The notes under the pieces: generated by a model
Databases searched by the model: none
What the model was told of the DNA's origin: nothing
Seen by the model: only the letters and a program-made list of their open reading frames with translations
NCBI GenBank assembly: GCA_039029935.1
Contig: JBCCFC010000241.1
Coordinates: 1 to 13,164 of the forward strand
Length of the DNA: 13,164 nt
Source: G039029935 sp039029935
GTDB taxonomy: Bacteria > Chloroflexota > Anaerolineae > Caldilineales > Caldilineaceae
Direction: 5' to 3'
Shown: piece after piece, positions 1 to 7,134 of the stretch
How the letters are laid out: each line of letters opens with the position of its first letter
Position numbering within the stretch: position 1 is the first letter of the stretch
Translations under genes and position numbers: made by a program

Positions 1-330
1 AACTTGCCGAGATGGTCACGCAAGTTGCACCAAAAGCAAGGTTGATGCGTTGGGATGCCGACACGACTAAGGTCAACAGTTGAAATGTACGCTCGCTGCT
101 GTGAAAGTCCGGCAGATGCAAGCCGATATCCGCTGCAATCACACCGACAAGCGTCACCATCGGTAGATCAAGCCCCTTGGCAATCATCTGTGTCCCGACA
201 AGGACATCAGCCTCTTGATTGGCGAAATGCTCAAGCAGGGCTTCATGGCTCCCCTTGACCTTAGTCGTGTCGGCATCCCAACGCATCAACCTTGCTTTTG
301 GTGCAACTTGCGTGACCATCTCGGCAAGTT
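1..330. repeat. Perfect 76-bp inverted repeat at the left edge (fold-back junction)
   Basis: Bases 1-76 are the exact reverse complement of 255-330, with 178 bases (77-254) between the arms. The repeat begins at the first base of the window and stops inside priA. At the breakpoint both partners share ttgacc, a short microhomology. Because the arm is internal priA sequence, bases 1-70 do not continue the gene correctly. A template-switch chimera from amplification or assembly, or a real inverted duplication, would both look like this. The position at the very edge favours an artefact. Confidence 0.9.
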
Positions 331-2425
331 TTTGTGTACCACTGCCAAAATATTTGATACGCTTACTCTCACATTCGGGGCAAACCTCAGGGATATCAAA
401 GCGTCGATTGCAACGGTGGCAGATGAGAAAGTTGACCCGTTCATGGTAGGTCAGGGGCGTATCGCAGCGGTCACACTCAGAGACATGCCCACAATCACGA
501 CAGAGTACAAAGCTACTTGTGCCACGTCGGTTGAGGAAGAGGATTGCTTGCTCGCCTTTATCTAGTGTATTGTGCAGCGCAGCCGAGAGTGTGCGACTAA
601 AGACACTGCGGTTGCCAGCCCGTAACTCTTGCCGCATATCAACAACATCGACAGGTGGCATTTCTGCATAGATAGTTTCGTATACAGGCAAGGTATTCTC
701 ATCATCATCCAATTTGACCACACTACGCCCCATCACCCGCCGTGACATCTCTAACAACTGATAGTGACCTTGCTCCATTGCATAGTACGACGTCAGGCTC
801 GGTGTTGCACTACCCAAGATCAGAACGCTTTTGGTCAAATTCGCTAATTCATCCGCCAAACGGCAAGCATGATAAAAGACCGTGTGACTGCCCCACGCCT
901 CGGCATTTTGTTTATAGGACGATTCATGTTCCTCATCAATGATGATTAACCCCAATCGTGGCAGTGGTGCAAACAAGGCACTGCGCGGCCCGACGACAAC
1001 ATCAAATTCACCCTCCTGAATATGCCGCCACACGTCATAGCGTTCGCCTTGGCTCAACTTGGAGTGTATCACCGTGACCCGCCCCGGGAATCGTCCCGCA
1101 AAGCGCGCCACTGTCTGCGGTGTCAGCGCAATTTCAGGCACAAGCACAATGGCTTGGCCATCTTCCGCAAGCGTTTGGGCAATGGCCTTGAGAAATACTT
1201 CCGTTTTACCACTGCCAGTGACACCATGTAACAGAAATTTTGCAGCTACAGTCGGATCAGGGCGACAAAAGCCTTGCTCATGAATGCTCTGCCAAGCTGC
1301 TTGCTGCTCTTCGGTAAATGGTGGAGCCGTTGTCTGTGGATATGTTTTCCCTGCCAATGGGTCACGAAAGCGAATATGCTCAGTCAACCCGATAAGACCC
1401 GCTTTTTGCATTTCACGCAAAATCTCTAATGTCGTTTTATGTTGCGCATAGAGGTCGCTTTTCCAGAGTGGTGTATCGGCATCAGCCAGCACACGCAGTA
1501 TCGGTTCATACTTGGCTGTACCGCGCAATGATAGCCACTTCTCTTCAGCCTCTTCAACCGAAACGCCGAGACTGATTTCACCATCCTGATTTTGCAGCGT
1601 CCCATGCTTGATCAGTGTCTGGATGGATGACGCAGATTTGAGCTGACAATTCTTTTGTAATTCAGTCAGTTGAGGTGTTTCCTGTGGATGCGCAAGAAAC
1701 CACGCCAGAATTGTGCCCATTGGCGTTTCCCGCCCTAACGTCCTCAGATGTGTGTCAATCGTATCTGGCTCAATTAACAACTCAATTTGAATTTCACGCT
1801 TGGCACGCACACGGCGGGTTCCGTCTTCCTTAACAAGCAGACCAGGGGGTAAAAAGAGCTTCACGGTTTCTGAAACAGGGATTACGTAATAGCTAGACAT
1901 CCAGATCGCCAACGCAATCTGTGCCTCGGTCAGCACAGGGTCTTTGCGATTTAAACGGTCAATGGGCTTGGTGGGAACAGGTGATGAATTGGTTATGCGC
2001 ACCACAATCCCCTGTACTTGGCGATGACCAAAGGGAACCCAAACCAAATGGCCGGGTTGGATGACCGATTCGAGCTCTGTCGGCACATGGTAGTGAAATG
2101 TTTTGATCTGGTGTTCTGGTGCAGCCGTCTGCGGATTTTGTAATGTTTCTATCAAAGAGTCATCACGAAGCTCAATCGGGACATCATCCATCAAGTAGTT
2201 GACCAACTCTTGCATGGCTGGTTCATCACCCTCTGGTGAACCGCCCTGCATAGTCTCCAGTGCCGCAAGCCCTTGCAGCCTGTCGATGGTCTGTTGCTTG
2301 CGCGCCGTAGCTGACCCCCTGTTTGTGCCAGGGGAAATACCCACGGCTTCGACTTGGCTCTCATTATGTCGCTTGCTATAAGTACGGCGAATGGGTACGT
2401 TGACGACGATTTCTGTGTAAATCAT
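1..2425 (-). CDS. priA: Primosomal protein N' (PriA helicase), C-terminus cut off
   Basis: PriA is the superfamily 2 3'-to-5' DNA helicase that recognises stalled forks and reloads the replicative helicase. Reading from ATG at 2425, the frame is open to the window edge. Visible marks are Walker A GVTGSGKT (Lys about residue 407), the DEEH box at 497-500, GSATPS, and four zinc-binding pairs CRDC, CDRC, CHRC and CPEC around residues 640-680. VGTQMIAKG and ERTFQLLT follow. The N-terminus starts like the 3'-end-binding domain (VNVPIRRTY, residues 8-16), but the next conserved block, KTFHYHVP, starts only at 108, so about 90 polar residues lie between them. Real PriA sequence ends near base 71: after FQLLT the expected VAGRAGR is replaced by translation of an inverted copy of upstream priA. 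No strong Shine-Dalgarno precedes the start. Identity is firm; the insertion may or may not be common in relatives. Confidence 0.95.
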   Translation of the reverse strand, partial: MIYTEIVVNVPIRRTYSKRHNESQVEAVGISPGTNRGSATARKQQTIDRLQGLAALETMQGGSPEGDEPAMQELVNYLMDDVPIELRDDSLIETLQNPQTAAPEHQIKTFHYHVPTELESVIQPGHLVWVPFGHRQVQGIVVRITNSSPVPTKPIDRLNRKDPVLTEAQIALAIWMSSYYVIPVSETVKLFLPPGLLVKEDGTRRVRAKREIQIELLIEPDTIDTHLRTLGRETPMGTILAWFLAHPQETPQLTELQKNCQLKSASSIQTLIKHGTLQNQDGEISLGVSVEEAEEKWLSLRGTAKYEPILRVLADADTPLWKSDLYAQHKTTLEILREMQKAGLIGLTEHIRFRDPLAGKTYPQTTAPPFTEEQQAAWQSIHEQGFCRPDPTVAAKFLLHGVTGSGKTEVFLKAIAQTLAEDGQAIVLVPEIALTPQTVARFAGRFPGRVTVIHSKLSQGERYDVWRHIQEGEFDVVVGPRSALFAPLPRLGLIIIDEEHESSYKQNAEAWGSHTVFYHACRLADELANLTKSVLILGSATPSLTSYYAMEQGHYQLLEMSRRVMGRSVVKLDDDENTLPVYETIYAEMPPVDVVDMRQELRAGNRSVFSRTLSAALHNTLDKGEQAILFLNRRGTSSFVLCRDCGHVSECDRCDTPLTYHERVNFLICHRCNRRFDIPEVCPECESKRIKYFGSGTQKLAEMVTQVAPKARLMRWDADTTKVKGSHEALLEHFANQEADVLVGTQMIAKGLDLPMVTLVGVIAADIGLHLPDFHSSERTFQLLTLVVSASQRINLAFGATCVTISAS

Positions 2426-2457
2426 TTTTTTTAGCCTGAGAAAGTATCGAAACTATG

Positions 2458-2514
2458 AGATTGGTCCAATAGAATGGATTGAGTGATGCCCAAATTTTTC
2501 TATTGGACCAATCT
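2458..2514. promoter_or_regulatory. Paired palindromes / 17-bp inverted repeat upstream of priA
   Basis: Arms 2458-2474 and 2498-2514 are perfect reverse complements of each other (17 bp, 23-base spacer). Each arm also contains its own palindrome, ATTGGTCCAAT (2460-2470) and ATTGGACCAAT (2502-2512), with centres 42 bp apart, close to four helical turns. No T-run follows on either strand, so it does not look like an intrinsic terminator. It lies between the stop codon of the 656-residue gene and the priA start, both on the minus strand. A two-site operator for priA is the simplest reading; an RNA hairpin is the alternative. Confidence 0.5.
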
Positions 2515-2523
2515 AACAGACCT

Positions 2524-4494
2524 CTAAACCCTAGACGTGCCAAAAAGTGCTTCCTGGCTCATCCCCAGCAGAAACGTGCAGACAGCAGGAATGGTGCTTG
2601 GTAGTAGGCTGGTTGCTGGATTGATGGACGTAAACGCATATCCTGCACCAAATGGTAGGTAGAGAATCACACCAATGATGGCCCCAATAATCGGCAAGAT
2701 GAGCACACGCATACTGTACTTATGATCAAAAATGCCATTGTTCTGGCGGCGGTGGGTGCGAATATTGTAGAGCGCACCGATGGCACTGCCAAGCGTCCCT
2801 GCAAAGATTGCTACGTTGAACGAGGTAAGATGCTGCAAAATGAAACCGTCGCTTGCCAATGCCGCTATGCTGCTGAGAATTTGCTCAATTTGTCCGCCAT
2901 AAAGATACCGTGCCGAGATGACCAGCACCGATAGAAAAAACCAACCCCAAAGATATCGAAATAGCGATTTGGCGTAGGTCTGAGACCCCTGATAGGCATG
3001 ATGTGCCCGTCCCACAATGGCACGCACCTGTTGCATGTAATACTCAACCTCAGCCGACCGCTCAGGATCATTCTCAACAATCGCCTGCGCTTTTTCCAAA
3101 AGGTGGGTCGCCCGATTGCCCATCACATAACCCTTTTGGGTCAACTGCTCAATCTCTTTGCCCAACTCAGACATTTCTTTTTGCACAGCGCGCACATTGA
3201 GCTTATTCATTCTCGGCAAAAGCGTCGAGTATTTACTCACTCTGGGACCATTACGCATTGTGTTTGCAGATGCCTCATTGTCCTCATCGACATAACGATC
3301 TGTCGCATAGCCATCTGTGCCATAACTATCTGCGCCATAGCCATGAATGGAGTCATATCCATAGCGCATGGCCGATGCTGGCTCATTAATCATTTGTGAA
3401 TCGTAGGTTTGTCGTGGGTTTCCCTGAAAAGCATCTGCTGCGGTTGGGCGTCTGTCAAATTGAGTCGATATCGGTGTATATCCACCTTGACCGTTCAGGT
3501 TTTGCGGCTGAGGTCTCTGGCTATTCTGAGATAGGCTATTGGGATCAACATAGTGATTGGCGGTTTGGTTATTTGGCGTTGGCTGTGCATACCCATTCTG
3601 TTGGTAACGCTCGGCGGCGGAAAATAGCCAAGGATTTCCCTGTCCATTTGCCCCTGCGCTAGGGGGCTGCGGATTGGGTGTCTGCGTGTGTTGTGGTCTA
3701 AATTGGGGTTGAGTGGGCTGCTGTGCTGGCGAAACAGGGGGCGATGTCTGATACACCGATGCCTGATCTGTTGCATAGGCTGGTTGAGTTGGGTTGTTTG
3801 TTGGAGATGTTTGATAAGCAGCTACTGCGGCACTGAATTGTGCTGAAAGATTACTGATTGGAGTCGCTGATTCAGCTACGCTATGATGTGCGGTATGATT
3901 ATTTTGAATAGGTGCATCTGATACCTTTATTGAAGCCGGATTTGTGTTAGGCGGGATAAAGCCGTTTGGTACACTTCGCTCGTGGCTTGCTCCATTGCCG
4001 TTCTGGTAGTGACCGTTTTGGTAACCACTATTTTGCTGATTACCATTCTGATGATTGCCGTTTGTGTAGTGAGTCTGTCCATTATGGTTGGATGCGTGGG
4101 GTAGTGAGGCAGGATGAAGCTGGGACATACTAGAAAAATTACCAGTCTCTATTGCGGACCCTGGCGCGGATGCCACCGCTGAAATATCAACCCCACCAAG
4201 CATCATCTCGTCCATTAACAAGTCGGCGCGCCAACGGATCAAGTCTGGACTTTCTCCAGCTTCCTCTGGCTGCGATTGCATCATCACTTGATTTGTTGAT
4301 GTCGCGAATGACCCCTGTATTTGATTGTGCTGGTATCCAGATTGAATTTGCCCAGATTGACTTGACAATGAACCCATGTCAGTGTGATTACTAGGACGAT
4401 TCCCCGTGTGATTATCCCCCCCTAAATTTGGGTTGGGGTGCGGCTCTTGTATACCAAGATTAACTGACATCTGTTCATGGTTAGACTCTTGCAT
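2524..4494 (-). CDS. Unrecognised membrane protein with long Asn/Gln/Pro-rich N-terminus
   Basis: I do not recognise this 656-residue protein. Residues 1-400 are low complexity: Asn-, Gln-, Ser- and Pro-rich, with runs of QNG-type repeats near 145-170, a Pro/Gln/Thr stretch around 235-290, and Tyr-Gly-Asp repeats around 380-400. Residues 418-508 look helical and charged (QKEMSELGKEIEQL and similar), possibly a short coiled coil. About four hydrophobic segments follow, near 514-531, 560-578, 596-616 and 632-648. There is no N-terminal signal sequence, so the long tail is probably cytoplasmic (inference). The ATG at 4494 is preceded by a GGGGG-containing Shine-Dalgarno about 5 bases upstream. 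The gene is co-oriented with priA, 98 bp upstream of it, and may share its transcript. A role in envelope organisation or condensate formation is conceivable but unsupported. Confidence 0.85.
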   Translation of the reverse strand: MQESNHEQMSVNLGIQEPHPNPNLGGDNHTGNRPSNHTDMGSLSSQSGQIQSGYQHNQIQGSFATSTNQVMMQSQPEEAGESPDLIRWRADLLMDEMMLGGVDISAVASAPGSAIETGNFSSMSQLHPASLPHASNHNGQTHYTNGNHQNGNQQNSGYQNGHYQNGNGASHERSVPNGFIPPNTNPASIKVSDAPIQNNHTAHHSVAESATPISNLSAQFSAAVAAYQTSPTNNPTQPAYATDQASVYQTSPPVSPAQQPTQPQFRPQHTQTPNPQPPSAGANGQGNPWLFSAAERYQQNGYAQPTPNNQTANHYVDPNSLSQNSQRPQPQNLNGQGGYTPISTQFDRRPTAADAFQGNPRQTYDSQMINEPASAMRYGYDSIHGYGADSYGTDGYATDRYVDEDNEASANTMRNGPRVSKYSTLLPRMNKLNVRAVQKEMSELGKEIEQLTQKGYVMGNRATHLLEKAQAIVENDPERSAEVEYYMQQVRAIVGRAHHAYQGSQTYAKSLFRYLWGWFFLSVLVISARYLYGGQIEQILSSIAALASDGFILQHLTSFNVAIFAGTLGSAIGALYNIRTHRRQNNGIFDHKYSMRVLILPIIGAIIGVILYLPFGAGYAFTSINPATSLLPSTIPAVCTFLLGMSQEALFGTSRV

Positions 4495-4514
4495 GTAACC
4501 CCCACTATTCTAAT

Positions 4515-4543
4515 ATAGTACCATTTTTAAGGTCACTTGACAA
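4515..4543 (-). promoter_or_regulatory. Putative promoter for the Asn/Gln-rich membrane protein gene
   Basis: On the minus strand TTGTCA (4543-4538) is separated by 17 bases from TACTAT (4520-4515), 21 bases before the ATG at 4494. The -35 matches consensus at five of six positions and the -10 at four of six. The same bases read on the plus strand give a perfect TTGACA (4537-4542) with a weak AATGAT 17 bases later, so two divergent -35 elements may overlap. Confidence 0.4.
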
Positions 4544-4645
4544 TCTTTATTAGCCCTTGAATGATTCTATTAGATGGTTATTGCGGCAAAATTTTGACGG
4601 ATTTCATTTGATCTTGGCTTACTGTGGATGTATAAGGCTCTTAAT

Positions 4646-4675
4646 TTGACAGTGAAGAATGCATGGACGTATAAT
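4646..4675 (+). promoter_or_regulatory. Consensus sigma-70-type promoter for the rpmH block
   Basis: A perfect TTGACA (4646-4651) and a perfect TATAAT (4670-4675) are separated by 18 bases, pointing toward rpmH. Transcription would start near 4682, giving a leader of about 240 bases. Two exact consensus hexamers at allowed spacing are unlikely by chance in a 430-base gap. Confidence 0.75.
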
Positions 4676-4921
4676 TTTATGTTGAAAATTATTGTACGTA
4701 TTCAAAAAATTGGTCAGTTATACAGTTGCTCCATAATTTAGCGCGTATAGTTTATGTATGCATGATGATTTGTAGCATTATATTGTGATATGAATGCACT
4801 GTATAGCTCCTAAAAAAATAAAATTTAATTTTTTGATGGATAACTCTATTTTAAATCTGATTGTTCGATTTGAGTTAGAGATATTTAGAAAAAAACTTTG
4901 AAATTTCGAGGGAGTTGATTT
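4676..4921 (+). other. Long AT-rich leader / intergenic region before rpmH
   Basis: This stretch contains no reading frame I would call. It is very AT-rich, including an A/T tract at 4811-4833 that could pair with itself as an A-U stem. A good Shine-Dalgarno (gagggag, near 4908-4914) sits about 7 bases before the rpmH ATG. I see one poor DnaA-box-like word just upstream (4623-4631, 7 of 9) and no cluster, so this is not clearly an origin. It is long for a simple leader and may hold regulation of L34. Confidence 0.45.
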
Positions 4922-5098
4922 ATGCCAAAGCGAACATGGCAACCCAAAGTCCGAAAACGACTGAAAACACATGGTTTCCGTAAACGAATGCGGTCACCAG
5001 GCGGACGCAATGTCTTGAAACGAAGACGACAACGCGGACGTAGTGTTCTCAGTGTTCAATTGACACCGCGCAAGTCTGTCAAGTCCATGAACAAATAG
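4922..5098 (+). CDS. rpmH: Large ribosomal subunit protein bL34
   Basis: bL34 is a small, very basic protein of the 50S subunit that binds 23S rRNA. The 58-residue product carries the family pattern: KRTWQP at 3-8, RKRLKTHGFRKRM at 11-23, and GGR-N-VLKRRRQRGR at 27-40. The usual length is 44-47 residues; this one continues for about 13 more (QLTPRKSVKSMNK, 46-58), a basic C-terminal extension. The ATG follows a strong gagggag Shine-Dalgarno. It opens the plus-strand block rpmH-rnpA-yidD-yidC-jag and lies behind a consensus promoter. Identity is certain from sequence; only the tail is unusual. Confidence 0.97.
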   Translation: MPKRTWQPKVRKRLKTHGFRKRMRSPGGRNVLKRRRQRGRSVLSVQLTPRKSVKSMNK

Positions 5099-5116
5099 CG
5101 TGTACATGACGCCGAA

Positions 5117-5146
5117 ACAGTGTGTGAATTTATACAGTGTGTGAAT
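5117..5146. repeat. 13-bp direct repeat between rpmH and rnpA
   Basis: ACAGTGTGTGAAT occurs at 5117-5129 and again at 5134-5146, with a 17-base period, in the 73-base gap before rnpA. Its role is unknown. It could be a slippage product or a paired binding site affecting rnpA, which has no clear Shine-Dalgarno. Confidence 0.6.
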
Positions 5147-5171
5147 ATTATTATGCCTAGTGTTGTGATTT

Positions 5172-5537
5172 GTGAAAAGACGCTATCGGGTACAAAAGAA
5201 TCAGCATTTTCAAGAGATTCGTCGCAATGGACAGTCATATAGCAATAAGCTGGTCGTGTTATGTGTGCTGCCAAATAAACTGACGCATAATCGGTTTGGA
5301 TTCTCAGTGAGTCGTCGAATTGGAAACGCTGTCACACGAAACAAGGTTAAGCGACGTTTGCGCGAAATCATGAGATTACGCCTAGAGTCTATCAAACCTG
5401 GGTATGATATCGTGTTGATTGCTCGCCAATCAATCCGAAACGCAACCTATGAAGAGTTGGATATTGCTTGCGCTCGCCTACTTCGGCGGGCGCATTTATT
5501 GCGTAGGGATGTAGACTCAGGGGTTAAGCAAGACTGA
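5172..5537 (+). CDS. rnpA: Ribonuclease P protein component
   Basis: This is the protein subunit of RNase P. It binds the catalytic RNA and the 5' leader of precursor tRNAs. The 121-residue product (family usually 110-130) has the diagnostic RNR-type block RNKVKRRLRE at 56-65, preceded by RFGFSVSRRIGNAV, and an N-terminal KRRYRVQKNQHFQEI matching the start of the family. GTG at 5172 is chosen because an in-frame TGA lies two codons upstream (5166-5168). There is no obvious Shine-Dalgarno, so translation may be weak or depend on rpmH. The stop TGA overlaps the next ATG by one base, indicating translational coupling to yidD. Confidence 0.96.
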   Translation: MKRRYRVQKNQHFQEIRRNGQSYSNKLVVLCVLPNKLTHNRFGFSVSRRIGNAVTRNKVKRRLREIMRLRLESIKPGYDIVLIARQSIRNATYEELDIACARLLRRAHLLRRDVDSGVKQD

Positions 5538-5803
5538 TGCACAACAGCAATCACGAAACACCATCACAAGAATATCCAGTTTCTGTGTCGCTGGTAGACC
5601 GTTTTGGGCTAGGCTTAATCCGTTTCTATCAGCGATTTATCTCGCCACAACTGGGAAGCAATTGTCGCTATTACCCGACCTGTTCTCACTATACCTACGA
5701 AGCGATTGAGAAATATGGCATTCTATCGGGTGTATGGATGGGGATTCGTCGCGTTCTTCGGTGTCATCCCTGGCACGAGGGTGGCTATGACCCTGTGCCG
5801 TAA
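5537..5803 (+). CDS. yidD: Membrane protein insertion efficiency factor YidD
   Basis: YidD is a small membrane-associated protein that helps YidC-dependent insertion of inner membrane proteins. The 88-residue product has the family core LIRFYQRFISPQLGSNCRYYPTCSHYTYEAI (about residues 28-58), followed by GIRRVLRCHPWHEGGYDPVP to the end. The three Cys in C-x5-C and RC-HPW are in their usual places. The roughly 20-residue N-terminal lead (NSNHETPSQE...) is polar and not part of the core. The ATG overlaps the rnpA stop as TGATG. The order rnpA-yidD-yidC is the standard one. Confidence 0.96.
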   Translation: MHNSNHETPSQEYPVSVSLVDRFGLGLIRFYQRFISPQLGSNCRYYPTCSHYTYEAIEKYGILSGVWMGIRRVLRCHPWHEGGYDPVP

Positions 5804-5889
5804 ACAATATACGCTACTGAACACGATTCTATGACGCTGCCGAAAACGAGGGGTAACGTGGAGCCTTGCTCTCTTCTCTCTCCGGGAAC

Positions 5890-5916
5890 CTCTGCGTTCT
5901 TTGCGTCCTCTGCGGT
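5890..5916 (+). repeat. Three tandem 9-mers, CTCTGCGTT-like intergenic repeat
   Basis: CTCTGCGTT, CTTTGCGTC and CTCTGCGGT run head to tail in the 150-base gap between yidD and yidC, preceded by a CT-rich run (5869-5882). Similar CTCTGCG-type phrases are, from general knowledge, dispersed intergenic repeats in several bacterial phyla; I cannot count copies from one window. Confidence 0.55.
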
Positions 5917-5953
5917 TAGTCTTAACTATTAATGAGGTTATAAAATTATCAAC

Positions 5954-6997
5954 GTGAACTATAAAAAGTGGGCCTTCTATCTACTGCTCATATTGTCTGT
6001 TTTCATGCTTTCTGCATGTGGCGTTCCGACCGAAGGTGTAGACATTCGTGAGACAGAGCCAAATGGCATTTGGCAAGAGTTTTTTGTTTGGCCTCTCGCC
6101 AAGGGATTGCTCTGGATCGATGATTATTTTGTTGATTTTGGTGTGCCCCATCATTGGGGATATGCCATCATCGCATTTACATTCTTGATCAAGTTGATTA
6201 CGTTGCCACTGACATTTGCCCAAATTCGCGGGATGGAAGCGCAGAAAAAAATTCAGCCCAAGTTGCAAGAACTCCAGAAAAAATATGGCAAAGATCGTGA
6301 AAAGATGGCGCAAGAGCAGATGAAGCTCTATCAAGAAGCAGGTGTCAATCCGCTCAGTGGTTGTTTGCCGTTGATCGTGCAGATGCCAATTTTGTTTGGA
6401 CTATACTCTGCACTGGTCGCCTTGGGAACAACATTAGAAAATTCAACCTTCTACTGGATTCCCGATCTAGGTTTCCCTAAATATACACAGGGATTAAGTT
6501 GGCTCTCGCAGTCATTCCAAGCGGGAGACTATGTTACACTGGCTTCATACCTAATTCTGCCAATTCTGTTGGTCACATCCCAATTCTTTATGCAGAAATG
6601 GATGACGCCAGCACCACCACCCAACCCAGACAACAAAAATGATCCAGCCAGCATGACACGCCAAATGGGGTTGATGATGACCTTTATGTTTGGGTTCTTC
6701 ACGCTGCAAGTCCCCGCAGCACTGACGCTCTATTGGGTGACGAGTAACTTCTTACAGATGCTCCAACAGTGGTTAATCAGTTCCAATCTATCGTTGGCAG
6801 GGGCAGCGGCTGGCGCAGGTTCCGCAACACCAAGCCTCGTGGCTGAGACAAACACTGGCTCTGCAGCAATTTCTGGTTCCTATGAGAACGTTGCTACCAG
6901 CAGTACGAACGGTACACAAAAAGCAGCGGGAGCTAACAAAACAAATAATAACAAGTCGCAGAGTAATAAGAAAAAGAAACGAAAAAAGCGACGGTAG
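5954..6997 (+). CDS. yidC: Membrane protein insertase YidC/Oxa1, lipoprotein form
   Basis: YidC inserts and folds inner-membrane proteins, alone or with SecYEG. The 347-residue protein begins with a lipoprotein signal (hydrophobic 6-19, lipobox LSAC, Cys22), as in SpoIIIJ-type YidC, and lacks the large periplasmic domain of proteobacterial forms. The Oxa1 core has membrane segments near 67-88, 134-156, 192-212 and 237-275. Arg92 (AQIRGM) is the likely groove arginine, and the cytoplasmic hairpin LQELQKKYGKDREKM (105-119) leads to GCLPLIVQMPILFGLY. The C-terminus is Ala/Ser/Asn-rich and ends in nine Lys/Arg residues (339-347), expected to contact the ribosome. GTG at 5954 is followed by a normal signal peptide, but GAGG (5934-5937) is 16 bases away; an ATT at 5945 would be better spaced. 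Confidence 0.96.
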   Translation: MNYKKWAFYLLLILSVFMLSACGVPTEGVDIRETEPNGIWQEFFVWPLAKGLLWIDDYFVDFGVPHHWGYAIIAFTFLIKLITLPLTFAQIRGMEAQKKIQPKLQELQKKYGKDREKMAQEQMKLYQEAGVNPLSGCLPLIVQMPILFGLYSALVALGTTLENSTFYWIPDLGFPKYTQGLSWLSQSFQAGDYVTLASYLILPILLVTSQFFMQKWMTPAPPPNPDNKNDPASMTRQMGLMMTFMFGFFTLQVPAALTLYWVTSNFLQMLQQWLISSNLSLAGAAAGAGSATPSLVAETNTGSAAISGSYENVATSSTNGTQKAAGANKTNNNKSQSNKKKKRKKRR

Positions 6998-7134
6998 ATG
7001 TTCCTCCCATGACAAAGACTGTCATAGACAGAATCCCAATGGTTATAATTACGACAGCATTATTGTTGTATTAAAAATGACAGTGTTATAGCGAAAGAAT
7101 TATAGAGAAAGAGTTGTAGAGAAAGTCGGATGAT

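Noticed and set aside
55..1283. Several plus-strand open frames of 66-116 codons in the left part
   Set aside because: They are antisense to priA, whose helicase and zinc motifs are clear in the minus frame; none has a recognisable motif.
2458..2514. Rho-independent terminator after the 656-residue gene
   Set aside because: The 17-bp stem has a 23-base loop and no T-run downstream on either strand.
4623..4631. TGTGGATGT as a DnaA box
   Set aside because: Only 7 of 9 positions match and there is no second box nearby, so an origin cannot be claimed.
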